Positions 44,421 through 54,060 of a DNA stretch of 64,000 nt are shown piece by piece; within the stretch, counting starts at the first letter, position 1, and every line of letters begins with the position of its first letter. The notes under the pieces were generated by a model. It saw only the letters and a list, made by a program, of their open reading frames with translations. It searched no databases and was not told the DNA's origin. The position numbers and the translations under genes were made by a program. This DNA comes from Abiotrophia sp938010525. Its GTDB lineage: Bacteria; Bacillota; Bacilli; Lactobacillales; Aerococcaceae. The DNA lies in contig NZ_CALLVK010000024.1 in the NCBI RefSeq assembly GCF_938010525.1, positions 76,269 through 140,268 of the forward strand, given 5' to 3'.

Positions 44421-47018
44421 TTGGTAACTGGAAGTCGTCTCGAACGCAAGAAATATCAAGCCTCCCAACAAGAATCTACGCCTCTTGATTCCTCTGAGAA
44501 TCAAGGCCGACAAAAGAAGAAAGGTAAAAAAGCTGGTAAGAAACCCCGTTGGCGCCGTATCCTTAAATTCTGCCTGATTGCCTTCTTCAGCCTCTTTATT
44601 CTAGCGGTTGCCTCAGGTGCCGCCATCTTTATCTACTACTCCTCTTCTGCCCCACAAATCACGGAAGCAGATTTGGTCGGTCAGATGCCAAGTAAAATCT
44701 ATGACCAAAAAGGCAACCTAATCAAGGAGTTAGGTAATCAGAGCCGTGACCTGATGCAGGCCAATGAAATTCCTGAAAACCTAAAAAATGCCGTGATTGC
44801 AATTGAAGACGGTCGTTTCTATAGTCACAACGGGATTGACCCCATTCGGATTGCAGGTGCCTTTGTCCGCAATATCCGTAGAGGTCGAATTTCCGAAGGT
44901 GGCTCGACCATTACCCAGCAATTAGTCAAGAACTCGGTCTTCTCGACGGACTTTAAGGACCAAACCTTAAAACGTAAGGTTCAAGAAGCCTGGCTAGCCA
45001 TGCAACTAGAGCGCGAGTATACCAAGGACCAAATACTGACCTTCTATCTCAACAAGCTCTTCTATTCTAATAATACCTACGGTGCCAAGACGGCTGCCCG
45101 CCTCTTCTTCGGCAAGGAACTCAGTCAGTTAACAGTAGGTGAAGCGGCCCTCTTAGCAGGGATTCCACAAGCCCCGTCCTCTTACGACCCCTATTCTTTC
45201 CCAGAAGCTGCCCAAGAGCGTCGCGATACCGTCCTGAGCGTCATGTTACGACGCAAATTGATTAGTCAGGCCCAATACGACGAGGCAGTCGCCCAATCCG
45301 TCAGCTCCATGCTCAAACCCTTGGATCAAAACACCATGGATAATACCGATATGGTCTTAGATTCCTACTTGGATGTGGTAGCCAAGGAAGTGAAGGACAA
45401 AATGAATCTGGATATCTTCACCGACGGTGTGGAAGTCTATACTAACCTCAACTGGGATGCCCAAAAACAAGCCTATGACTTGGTTAACAATGATCCTTCC
45501 CTTTTCCCAAATGATAAGATGCAGACGGCTATTTCCATTGTGGATGTTACCAACGGCCAGCTCCAAGCTGTCATTGGCGGTCGTAAGCAGAACGTCTACC
45601 TTGGTCTCAACCGGGCCAACACACTTAACCGCAGTGTCGGCTCAACCATGAAACCACTGGCTGACTATGGGCCTGCCTTCGAGTACCTCAACTACTCGAC
45701 TGGGACCACCGTGGTCGATGAGCCTTATACCTATAAAAATGGTGGCGAGCTCCAAAACTTTGACTTTGAATATAAGGGCAAGATGACTCTACGTGAAGCC
45801 TTAGCTGGATCGCGCAATATCCCTGCCCTCAAGATGCTGCATGCAGTAGGCATGGACAATGCCTATGCCTTCCTACAAAAACTCAACATTAACATCAGTA
45901 ATAATGGCAAAAAAGAGTTAGTTGAGGCCAATGCCATTGGTGGGGAAGTCTCCCCTATCCAGCTTTCAGCAGCCTACGCAGCTATTGCCAACTATGGTGA
46001 ATACCATGCCCCTTATGCAGTACGTCGTGTCGTAACCTCTGCTGGGACCGTGCGCGACTTCGATTCACCGGGTTCTCGTGCCATGAAAGATTCTACCGCC
46101 TATATGCTGACCGATATCCTCAAAGGGGTACCAGGCGAATTCGCAGCAGCAGCCAAACTAGACGGCATCCCTAACGCAGGTAAGACCGGGACAACCAACT
46201 ATACAGCTGAGCAACTTAGCCAATTAGGTCTGGATGCTAGCACCTACGCCGCACCAGATGGTTGGTTTGCTGGTTTCACTACCAAGTATGCCATGGTTAC
46301 CTGGGTCGGTTACGATAACCCCTATGAAGCCGGTAATTATCTGACCCTGGAGCAAACCCGCCTTCCTCAAAAAATCTATGCCAAACTCATGACCTCGCTT
46401 ATGGCTAACCAAAGCAAGGCTGACTGGACCATGCCAAGTAGCTTGGTCAAGGCTGATATTGAGAAATATACGGAACCCTTGCTACTCCCTGGACCATACA
46501 CACCACGGGAAATGATTTCCTCCGAGCTATTCATTAAGGGGTCGGAACCTAAGGAACAATCCCTCAACTATGGCCGCCATATTGCTGCTCCTACTGGATT
46601 CGACGCTAACTACAACCAACAAACGCGTACCATTCACGCCACTTGGGGACCATTAACTGGTTCCGGCACCTTTGAGTTATCCGTCAACGGGACAGTGGTC
46701 TACCAAGGGACAGGTACAAGCTTTGATATTCCTGCCCATGAAATCCAGGATTACGTCTTACGACTGAGAATTGTGGATGGTAACAGTAGTTCCGATACGC
46801 TAGTAATCACTGTGAGTCTCAAGTCCGAGTCTAGCTCTTCAAGTAGCCAACCAAATCCGAATGAGCAAGGAGAAAATAACCCGCAATCACCTAACAACCG
46901 GGGCAACCAACCTAACCAGCCGGGTCAACCGGGTCAGCCTAACCAACCAGGCCAGAACGGTAACCAACCAGGTAACCAAAATCAACCTGGTCAAAATGGT
47001 AACACGGGACAACCTTAG
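44421..47018 (+). CDS. pbp1a: class A penicillin-binding protein 1A
   Basis: Bifunctional peptidoglycan synthase, 865 aa. It has a basic cytosolic tail, one membrane helix (about residues 48-72), a glycosyltransferase 51 domain (EDGRFYSHNGIDPIRIAGAF, then EGGSTITQQLVKN), and a transpeptidase domain with SVGSTMKPL, SRN (in AGSRNIPAL) and KTGTTN. A fibronectin-like segment and a C-terminal Asn/Gln/Pro/Gly-rich tail follow. The start codon is TTG, supported by AAAGGAGGGATTGAC. Cotranscribed with recU. Confidence 0.96.
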   Translation: MVTGSRLERKKYQASQQESTPLDSSENQGRQKKKGKKAGKKPRWRRILKFCLIAFFSLFILAVASGAAIFIYYSSSAPQITEADLVGQMPSKIYDQKGNLIKELGNQSRDLMQANEIPENLKNAVIAIEDGRFYSHNGIDPIRIAGAFVRNIRRGRISEGGSTITQQLVKNSVFSTDFKDQTLKRKVQEAWLAMQLEREYTKDQILTFYLNKLFYSNNTYGAKTAARLFFGKELSQLTVGEAALLAGIPQAPSSYDPYSFPEAAQERRDTVLSVMLRRKLISQAQYDEAVAQSVSSMLKPLDQNTMDNTDMVLDSYLDVVAKEVKDKMNLDIFTDGVEVYTNLNWDAQKQAYDLVNNDPSLFPNDKMQTAISIVDVTNGQLQAVIGGRKQNVYLGLNRANTLNRSVGSTMKPLADYGPAFEYLNYSTGTTVVDEPYTYKNGGELQNFDFEYKGKMTLREALAGSRNIPALKMLHAVGMDNAYAFLQKLNINISNNGKKELVEANAIGGEVSPIQLSAAYAAIANYGEYHAPYAVRRVVTSAGTVRDFDSPGSRAMKDSTAYMLTDILKGVPGEFAAAAKLDGIPNAGKTGTTNYTAEQLSQLGLDASTYAAPDGWFAGFTTKYAMVTWVGYDNPYEAGNYLTLEQTRLPQKIYAKLMTSLMANQSKADWTMPSSLVKADIEKYTEPLLLPGPYTPREMISSELFIKGSEPKEQSLNYGRHIAAPTGFDANYNQQTRTIHATWGPLTGSGTFELSVNGTVVYQGTGTSFDIPAHEIQDYVLRLRIVDGNSSSDTLVITVSLKSESSSSSSQPNPNEQGENNPQSPNNRGNQPNQPGQPGQPNQPGQNGNQPGNQNQPGQNGNTGQP

Positions 47019-47031
47019 CGAGAGCTTATAT

Positions 47032-47065
47032 AAATACCCCATCACCTCTTGGTGATGGGGTATTT
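47032..47065. terminator. bidirectional terminator between pbp1a and the lipoprotein gene
   Basis: AAATACCCCATCACC and GGTGATGGGGTATTT form a 15-bp stem with T-runs at both sides, serving two convergent genes. Confidence 0.92.
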
Positions 47066-47074
47066 TCTTATGAC

Positions 47075-48538
47075 TTAAGGTTTGGCTGCCTTAGCCAGTT
47101 CAGGATCTACCAAAAACTGAATCAGAGATGGGGCCTGCTGATTGAGATGGCGGAAACTATAGCGATTGACATGCGTGATAGCTGTATCTTCTGCCGTCAA
47201 ACTCCATAGGTAGAAGCCTTCAAGCTCTAGACTGGCCTTGTTGACCACATAATCCACCCCATAGACGGCATCCCCCTCGCGCTTAAGGTTAGAGATATCG
47301 ATGGCGCCTGCCAATTTAGCTAGGCCATCGTAGTCATTCTCAAAGGTCAAACGATAGGTTGTCGCTGTGGCATTTGCTGGGTCATTGATTGGTTGGCCAG
47401 CTTCATCGGTTGGATTAAAGGTTTGGATCTGATCAGAATGATCAATCAAGGACTGCACTGCTAAATAATAGAAGTCGATTGGCTCCACCCTTTCCTCTTT
47501 AAGGCTGCCATCCTCTGCCTTGCTATAGCGCTTTTGACCGAGTTGGTAGAGATAGCCTTTGATTTGCTTGTCCTGGATAGTCCCAATGGCTTGTGCCAGG
47601 ACCTGACCATTTTGGCTATTGGTCAGATAAAGCAAATTACTATCTTGGTCGCCTGCTTGACGTCCTTCTGTCACTTCGTAAGTACTAATAGCCTGAGTTG
47701 GATTGGCCGCCTTAAAAGCTTCTAACCACTGGCCTTCTGCTACTTCTAAGGGACTTGCTTGTGCCTCTAAATCAGGCTTAAGGCTATCCTTAGTCACAGA
47801 TTCCTCTGGGACTTTGGTGGTGCTCTTGGCTTGATAGACATGGCTGGATTCCCCATCTGTTACGGTCAGCTTAAGAGCAGCCTCAAGCATCTGACCGGTC
47901 TCACTGTCAACTAGGTAAGTCAAGTCTGCTTGATAAGTTGCTTGAGCTGAGAAACTTTCAGGCAAATCCAGCAGGCCAACTAGGCCCTGGATCAAGTCAG
48001 GGTTGGTCACTGTCCTATTAATCCGCCATTGACCTTCAGGTGCCTCAGAATCTAGCTTTGAGTTGTCATCTCCCTCAATTAGGAGTTTGGCCCAATAGAG
48101 GTAGCTCATGGAGTTCTTGGTATTGTCGTTTTGACTCCAGGCCGCATGAGGCGAGGCCACATAATGATGCTCCCCGTCGAAGTAAAACTCCAAGTCATAG
48201 TGGGCATCCTTGACCGTGGTCACGGTCTTAGTACGATAGGCCTTAAGTGCACCTGCTTCATAAAATTGTTGGCTGTCAGCGGTTGATTGCCAGTCTCCTC
48301 CTTCTTGATTAAGCCAAGTGTTAACTTGAACAGCACTCAATTTCTCGTAAAATTCGTGCACCTTATTGAGGGCTTGATAACGTTGACGCGTCGCTTCATC
48401 AAGCGAAGACTGACTAGTAGCTGACTCGGGTGGACCATAGAGGGCGTCCCCACCCTGCGCAGCGTCGCGCGGCTTAGCTTGGCAGGCTGTCAAAAGACAA
48501 GCCAGACTAAGCAAGGAAATGATGGTGGATTTTTTCAT
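47075..48538 (-). CDS. predicted lipoprotein of unknown function
   Basis: The 487-aa protein has a signal peptide and the lipobox LTAC (Cys19, MKKSTIISLLSLACLLTAC). The rest looks like repeated beta-rich lobes, with two similar stretches around residues 50-240 and 275-460 that include lipoprotein-localisation-like patterns (TYRLTFENDYDGLAKL; YLVDSETGQMLEAALKLTV). I do not recognise a precise family. It follows natB by 26 bp and has a weak ribosome site, so it probably belongs to the ABC transporter operon and works at the outer membrane face. Confidence 0.7.
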   Translation of the reverse strand: MKKSTIISLLSLACLLTACQAKPRDAAQGGDALYGPPESATSQSSLDEATRQRYQALNKVHEFYEKLSAVQVNTWLNQEGGDWQSTADSQQFYEAGALKAYRTKTVTTVKDAHYDLEFYFDGEHHYVASPHAAWSQNDNTKNSMSYLYWAKLLIEGDDNSKLDSEAPEGQWRINRTVTNPDLIQGLVGLLDLPESFSAQATYQADLTYLVDSETGQMLEAALKLTVTDGESSHVYQAKSTTKVPEESVTKDSLKPDLEAQASPLEVAEGQWLEAFKAANPTQAISTYEVTEGRQAGDQDSNLLYLTNSQNGQVLAQAIGTIQDKQIKGYLYQLGQKRYSKAEDGSLKEERVEPIDFYYLAVQSLIDHSDQIQTFNPTDEAGQPINDPANATATTYRLTFENDYDGLAKLAGAIDISNLKREGDAVYGVDYVVNKASLELEGFYLWSLTAEDTAITHVNRYSFRHLNQQAPSLIQFLVDPELAKAAKP

Positions 48539-48564
48539 GTAATAATAAAACTCGCTTTCTAAAC

Positions 48565-49845
48565 TTAAGCCTTTTGGCCTTTTTCACTCTTCCAGAGAGA
48601 ATAAGACCGCTTGAAGGCATGGATAACCCCTTTGTCACTAGTTGATAGAACGGTCGCCTGGTAGAAGGTCAGGGCCAACCAGAAGGAAAAGACCATAAAG
48701 GCAAAACAGCCAAGTAGGCAAAGAACAATCTCCAAATTTGACACCGTCTCTGTAGCTAGACGAACCGGCATGACAAATGGAGAAGTAAATGGCACCCAAG
48801 AGCCGATGACCACAACAGGTGAATTAGGTTGTTGGAGACCATAGACGGCAATATAGAAACCAATGATGGTAGTGAAGATGACCGGCTGAATGGACTTTTG
48901 GACATCCTCTAGCCGTGTAGCGATGGATCCTAGCAGAACGGATAGAATCATGTAGGCCAACATCCCCATCAAAGCAAAGACTAGACTTAGACCAAAGCTA
49001 GGCAAAATCCCTAGCAAGAGCGGTTTGAATGGCTCTAGGTAGCTAAAAATACTGGAGACGCCGGTCAAGAAGTAAAAGCCAATCCCCAAGATTAGGTAAA
49101 TACCAATTTGGGTAGCCATTATCAGTGAAGCACCTAGAATCTTACCTAATAAATGTTGTTTGGCAGGAATGGAGGATAGGATAATTTCCATGACCCGGTT
49201 GCCCTTCTCCAAGGCCACTTCCTGAGCAAAAATTGAACTGTAAGCTAAAATCAACATATAGGATAGCATAATGGCCACAAAGGCAGCCCCCATGCGGGCC
49301 ATGACTTGAAGGGACCTAGCATCCTCTTCTGAATAGGTCCCGTCCTTGCTTTCCTTAAGATTAATCTTACCTATTGTCACCTTACTGGAACGAATGGTGG
49401 CAATTTGCTGACCATTTAGGTTAAGACTTTGACCTATTTTGCTGAGTTGATAGCGATTGAGGCTTTCAGCCAAATCAGACAAGGTCAGGCTATGGGCGGT
49501 AGACTTTTGGTAATAAGTAGCTTGCACGCGCCCATTGTCTTCTTTGACCACTAAATAGCCGTTAACCCCTTTTTGATTAAGAGATTGGCGAGCACTGGCT
49601 TCATCATCATAATAGGCCAACTTATAAGTCAAATTATCCTGGGCCAAACTATCTTTTAAGCCCTGATCTTGACTGACAATCGCGATGGTCTCATTGGCAT
49701 GACTCGATTCATCATTGGCAATAAAGTAGCCGATCAAGGCAGAAACCCCCATGATAATAAAGGGCGCAAAAACCATAAAGAAGAAACCCCAACTCTTGAC
49801 ATTTTTGCGATAGACTTCCTTGGCGATAATCCATAATTTACTCAT
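48565..49845 (-). CDS. ABC-2 type permease, NatB-like
   Basis: A 426-aa permease with one N-terminal helix (about residues 18-41), a large external loop (about 45-180) and five or six C-terminal helices, the NatB/ABC-2 layout. EKGNRVMEIILSSIPAKQHL is the conserved cytosolic segment. In Bacillus NatAB exports sodium; other members export toxic peptides or drugs, so the substrate is open. The start overlaps natA by 8 bp and is preceded by GAGGTGTCAGACC. Confidence 0.9.
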   Translation of the reverse strand: MSKLWIIAKEVYRKNVKSWGFFFMVFAPFIIMGVSALIGYFIANDESSHANETIAIVSQDQGLKDSLAQDNLTYKLAYYDDEASARQSLNQKGVNGYLVVKEDNGRVQATYYQKSTAHSLTLSDLAESLNRYQLSKIGQSLNLNGQQIATIRSSKVTIGKINLKESKDGTYSEEDARSLQVMARMGAAFVAIMLSYMLILAYSSIFAQEVALEKGNRVMEIILSSIPAKQHLLGKILGASLIMATQIGIYLILGIGFYFLTGVSSIFSYLEPFKPLLLGILPSFGLSLVFALMGMLAYMILSVLLGSIATRLEDVQKSIQPVIFTTIIGFYIAVYGLQQPNSPVVVIGSWVPFTSPFVMPVRLATETVSNLEIVLCLLGCFAFMVFSFWLALTFYQATVLSTSDKGVIHAFKRSYSLWKSEKGQKA

Positions 49846-50746
49846 GGTCTGACACCTCTACTTTCAACTTGAAAATCTCGTCTAAGGTTGGCGGTTGTTG
49901 ACTAAATTGGGCAATATACTTCCCTTGTGTCACCGCGTCAAAAATGGCATGACCAGCGGACTCATCGCTTAGAATCAGATGATAGCGATGACCGGTTAGG
50001 TGACGGACCTGTTTAACGCCTGGCAGGGCTTCAAGTTGGGCTTGATTCCAGTCAGGACTTTCTATGAAGATACGGGTCCGGCCAAAGGATTCTTTGACCT
50101 GGTCAACCGTTCCTGATAGAACCTGTTTGCCATAGTGAATCATCACCAAATGGTCACAAATTTCCTCTACGTTATTCATATTATGGCTAGAGAAGATAAT
50201 GGAAGAACCCTTAGCCTTCAGTTCTAGAATGCCCTGTTTGAGTAAGTCCGCATTAACTGGGTCTAGGCCTGAAAATGGCTCATCCAGAATCATGAGTTTT
50301 GGCTCATGAATTAAGGTAGCGATCAGCTGCACTTTCTGTTGGTTACCCTTGGACAGGCTCTTAATTTTATCGCTTCTTTTACCTCTTACATCGAATTTTT
50401 CCATCCAATAATCAATTTTTTCAAGAACTTGGGCCTTCTTCATGCCCCGCAATGCTGCAAAGAAAACGATCTGATCTTCGATGGTCATCTTATCATACAA
50501 GCCACGTTCTTCTGGCAAATAGCCTACCGTATCATAGACTTGGCTACTCATGGGTTGACCTTGCCACTCAATAGAGGCACCAGGTTCTAAATTCAAAAAA
50601 TTGAGAATCATCCGGAAAATCGTGGTCTTACCTGACCCGTTCTGACCAATAATCCCCATAATACTACCTGGCTCCACCCTAAAGGAGACATCATTGACAG
50701 CACATAAGTCGCCAAAGTGCTTAACTAAATGCTTAACTTCTAACAC
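49838..50746 (-). CDS. ABC transporter ATP-binding protein, NatA-like
   Basis: ATPase subunit of about 302 aa with Walker A GQNGSGKTTI, Q-loop YLPEERGLYDKM, signature LSKGNQQK, and Walker B LMILDEPFSGLDP. The C-terminal extension matches exporter ATPases of the NatA/CcmA kind. The start is GTG at 50746 (MLEVKHLVKHFG), preferred over a GTG three codons upstream; the ribosome site GAGTGGG is weak. First gene of natA-natB-lipoprotein. Confidence 0.92.
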   Translation of the reverse strand: MLEVKHLVKHFGDLCAVNDVSFRVEPGSIMGIIGQNGSGKTTIFRMILNFLNLEPGASIEWQGQPMSSQVYDTVGYLPEERGLYDKMTIEDQIVFFAALRGMKKAQVLEKIDYWMEKFDVRGKRSDKIKSLSKGNQQKVQLIATLIHEPKLMILDEPFSGLDPVNADLLKQGILELKAKGSSIIFSSHNMNNVEEICDHLVMIHYGKQVLSGTVDQVKESFGRTRIFIESPDWNQAQLEALPGVKQVRHLTGHRYHLILSDESAGHAIFDAVTQGKYIAQFSQQPPTLDEIFKLKVEVSDHE

Positions 50747-50874
50747 AAAAAACACCCACTCTCTACAGGTTTTTGCATAATAATGTTTACGTATTCAGTA
50801 TAGCACTTTAGCTATTGGCATACAAGATTAGCTCATCTTTTTGAATGGCTAAGCTCACTTTTGGGATAAGTGGA

Positions 50875-53253
50875 TTAAGGGGCTTCTAGAACCGTTTGCC
50901 AGCCATCCCAGCCCCAATCACTCCACTCATAGCGGATGGCGCCATGATAGGGAGTTGCAAAATAGGGAATCCCCCTATTACTTAGTTTAGCTAGGGTATC
51001 AGGATGAGGGTGGTGATAGGTGTTGTGGACTCCAGCAGACAACAAGGCTAACTTAGGCTGCAGGTGGTTGAGCAAGACCTCTGAACTGCTAAAGCGACTG
51101 CCATGGTGGGCGCATTTGAGAATATCGGCCTGAATGTCAGGGAAACGTTCAATCAAGGCCTGCTCATAATCGCCCGACATATCACCTAAATTTAGCAAAC
51201 GGTGCCTGCCCATATCTAGGGTCGCTGCAATGGAGGCGTCATTTGGGGCCGTCGACAGATTAAAGTCATTGGTGTAGAAGGTCAGCCCTTCTTTGATTGA
51301 ATAGGCTTGACCTGGTCCTAAGATATGGACTTGGGTCTTTGCCGCCAGATAGGGCTTGATTTCCTGCCATACCGGATGACTAGCGGTATGCTGGCTAATC
51401 CAGAGATTGTCGATGGCGACTTCCTGACTGAGACTAGCTAGGCTACCAATATGGTCCAAGTCTGAGTGGGTAATCATGACTCCCGTCAATGAAGCAATCC
51501 CTTGCGCTTTGAGGGCTGGAATCAGATTATAGTAGCCATATTGCCTATCAAAACTTGGCCCTTCCTTGCTTGCCGGATAAGGGGGTCTGCCGCCTGTATC
51601 AATCAACCAGGCTTCCTTGGACCAGGCAGCTTGGTAGACCAGACTATCCCCCTGCCCCACATCCAATATGGTGACACTAGACTGCCAATGCAAATAAGGT
51701 TTAAGTATCAGTATTAAGGCATAAGCGCAGACAATAACTGCCGTTGACCAAGGATGGCGCCATCCCCATCGTAACCAGACTAGGAATAGGGTCAGAAATA
51801 TCAGCCAGTAAATAAGACTTAAACGCCCAGTTATGACATGCCAGGAGAAGAATTTGCTCAGAGGCGCTAGCATTTCTAGTAAGCATTGATAAATCCCATC
51901 CAATAAACTTGCTAGCCTGTCTAATCCTGGCATGATTATGGTCAGCCCTGACACCAAGGCTAGCGGCATAATAAAAGCTTCGAAGACAAGACCTAAGAGA
52001 AATATGGCCAGCACTTGTAGCGGATACCACTCATAACGCCAATCCATCATAAGAGGCCAGGTAATGAGTAAACAAGCTAAGAGTATGTAGACTTGATGGC
52101 GCCAAGTATAGTGTTTTGGGTGCTCCATGGCTTGATTGGAAAATATGAGTACAGCTGACAAGCCAAAGCTCAGCAAGTAGGCCGGTTGAAAGACTAGGCC
52201 AGGCTGGCAAAGTAAACAGGCCAGTCCTACAAGACTTAGCCGGTCCATAGACGTCATACTTTGGTCGCCATAAGACTTGGAAAAAGCTACTAGCCCCCAG
52301 CCTCCTAAGACTCTAATACTGCCAATAGGCCAACCACATAGCCAGCTATAGAAGAAGAGCAAGAGAGGCAGCCAGAAAGCAACACTTTCTTTAAGGCAAC
52401 CTAAGCGCAAAAAGAAACGACTCAGCACCCGTCTTAAATAGAGCAAATGAAAGCCAGAGATAGCGAAGAAATGACTAAGGCCCAACACCCCCAAACTCAC
52501 CGACTGGTCGCGAAAGCCTGGGGTCTGCTGATTAAATAGAAGCCGGATAACCAAACTGGTCCAGGAAGACCCTTGCCCTTTCCACCTAGCCAAAGGCGCT
52601 AAACACCACTGTCGTAGGGCTTCCATAGCTCCTAAAGCCAGTGGCTTCGGTTGAATAGCAGACACCACCTTAAAGTCAAGTACCCAATCAATCCCCTTAT
52701 CTGCTAAGCTTTGCTGATAATCATAGACTCCAAAGTTTCGGGCTCTCTCTGCTTTTTTTAGACTGGCTTGTCCCTTAACTTCCATCACCTCATGGCCTAA
52801 AGCCCATTGAATGTCGCCCTGCCCTTTTGCCAGAACTGGCAGAAGTCGGCCATCTGCTAATCTTAAATAGCCCACCCCCTGCCAACCTGTGGATCGATAG
52901 TTGACTTGGCTAGGAGCTAGCACAAGCTGATAGCTTTGTGCCTGATCAGGCACTATGACTTGATTAACTTGAGCCTGTTCATAGTGATGCCAGCCCCATA
53001 TTCCCAAGCACCAAGCGCTTAGAAGCAAGCAGACCAAGAGACATTTTCGACGATTGCATTTTAGTCCTAGTCCATAAATTCGCACGATTAGGATGGCTAA
53101 GACTAGGCTCCAAGCCAAGTATTCGTGGTATAGCATGCCAATGAAAACTGCAGCAAAGATCCATAGCAGAAACCATTTATGTCTCAAGGACTCAAGGCTG
53201 CTTGCTAGCATTAGACAGCCACTAGTCCAATATCTTTTGACCATATCATTCAT
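50875..53253 (-). CDS. comEC: DNA uptake channel ComEC/Rec2
   Basis: Polytopic protein (792 aa) that carries single-stranded DNA across the membrane during transformation. It has an N-terminal OB-like external domain (about residues 80-200), a competence domain with about eight helices (FFAISGFHLLYLRRV near 263-277), and a C-terminal metallo-beta-lactamase domain with LDVGQGDSLVYQ, THSDLDHIGSL and CAHHGSRFS. The start overlaps the comEA stop by 4 bp. The gene is intact in frame. Confidence 0.94.
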   Translation of the reverse strand: MNDMVKRYWTSGCLMLASSLESLRHKWFLLWIFAAVFIGMLYHEYLAWSLVLAILIVRIYGLGLKCNRRKCLLVCLLLSAWCLGIWGWHHYEQAQVNQVIVPDQAQSYQLVLAPSQVNYRSTGWQGVGYLRLADGRLLPVLAKGQGDIQWALGHEVMEVKGQASLKKAERARNFGVYDYQQSLADKGIDWVLDFKVVSAIQPKPLALGAMEALRQWCLAPLARWKGQGSSWTSLVIRLLFNQQTPGFRDQSVSLGVLGLSHFFAISGFHLLYLRRVLSRFFLRLGCLKESVAFWLPLLLFFYSWLCGWPIGSIRVLGGWGLVAFSKSYGDQSMTSMDRLSLVGLACLLCQPGLVFQPAYLLSFGLSAVLIFSNQAMEHPKHYTWRHQVYILLACLLITWPLMMDWRYEWYPLQVLAIFLLGLVFEAFIMPLALVSGLTIIMPGLDRLASLLDGIYQCLLEMLAPLSKFFSWHVITGRLSLIYWLIFLTLFLVWLRWGWRHPWSTAVIVCAYALILILKPYLHWQSSVTILDVGQGDSLVYQAAWSKEAWLIDTGGRPPYPASKEGPSFDRQYGYYNLIPALKAQGIASLTGVMITHSDLDHIGSLASLSQEVAIDNLWISQHTASHPVWQEIKPYLAAKTQVHILGPGQAYSIKEGLTFYTNDFNLSTAPNDASIAATLDMGRHRLLNLGDMSGDYEQALIERFPDIQADILKCAHHGSRFSSSEVLLNHLQPKLALLSAGVHNTYHHPHPDTLAKLSNRGIPYFATPYHGAIRYEWSDWGWDGWQTVLEAP

Positions 53254-53918
53254 TGAAAAATCACCAGATCCTTCAACTTCTCTAGCATCTTAGGCCCTAT
53301 GCCCTTGACTTTGCCTAAGTCCTCAAGCGAATGAAAGGAGCCGTTTGCCGTCCGGTAGTCGATAATGGCTTGGGCCTTTTTAGCCCCAATACCGGGCAGA
53401 GTCTCTAGTTGAGCTAAGTCAGCTTGGTTGATATTAACCTTGCCACTGTTGGCACTAGGACTAGAAACTAAGGGGGCCTGACTTCCAGTCCCATTAGCTT
53501 GCGGTCCATGGCTTTCAGCTTCCCATTCTTCCATAGTGGGTACATAGAGACTCTGCTGATCCACCAGGAGTTGAGCCTGGTTTAGGGCCCGTTCAGCCGC
53601 TTCTTCCGTCAAACCACCCGCCATTTCCAGCAGGTCAAAGACCCGACTCCCCTGGTCTAGGGCATAGACGCCTGGATGTTTGACAGCTCCCTTGAGGTCT
53701 ACATAAATCTTGTCGGGCTTGGAGGATTGCTGGGAAGAGCTTGGCTCAGCAAGTGTACTGGAACTGATAGAAGACTCTTCTTGCATTATGGGCCGTCTTG
53801 CGCGCAAGTTAAGCCATATTAAGCCAATGACAATGCCTATAATTCCTATGGCAAATGAGCCAACTAACCACCATTTTAGCTTAGCTGCACCTGTTTTGAG
53901 TTGATACTGGGGTTCCAT
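53250..53918 (-). CDS. comEA: competence DNA receptor ComEA
   Basis: A 222-aa membrane-anchored DNA-binding protein. It has an N-terminal helix (about residues 16-37), a Ser-rich linker, a SLBB-like domain (YVDLKGAVKHPGVYAL), and two C-terminal helix-hairpin-helix motifs (VNINQADLAQLETLPGIGAK and LEDLGKVKGIGPKMLEKL). It captures DNA and hands it to ComEC. Start ATG after AGAGGAGGCATTAT. comEB is not between comEA and comEC. Confidence 0.94.
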   Translation of the reverse strand: MEPQYQLKTGAAKLKWWLVGSFAIGIIGIVIGLIWLNLRARRPIMQEESSISSSTLAEPSSSQQSSKPDKIYVDLKGAVKHPGVYALDQGSRVFDLLEMAGGLTEEAAERALNQAQLLVDQQSLYVPTMEEWEAESHGPQANGTGSQAPLVSSPSANSGKVNINQADLAQLETLPGIGAKKAQAIIDYRTANGSFHSLEDLGKVKGIGPKMLEKLKDLVIFQ

Positions 53919-54012
53919 ATAATGCCTCCTCTACAAGTCTTCATATATATATACCCCTTTGCCCTGATTTAATCCGAAAATCCTCTATTAAATTTGCATG
54001 ACAGCACAAAAA

Positions 54013-54038
54013 AACGCCCTACCTAATGGTAGAGCGTT
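54013..54038 (-). terminator. pyk terminator
   Basis: AACGCCCTACC and GGTAGAGCGTT form a stem with one mismatch, followed on the minus strand by TTTTTTTGTG. Confidence 0.85.
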
Positions 54039-54060
54039 GATGATTATAAGTGAGGTGAGC

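Noticed and set aside
53919..54000. Competence sigma factor box upstream of comEA
   Set aside because: The closest match to TACGAATA keeps only about five of eight positions, so no com-box is claimed.
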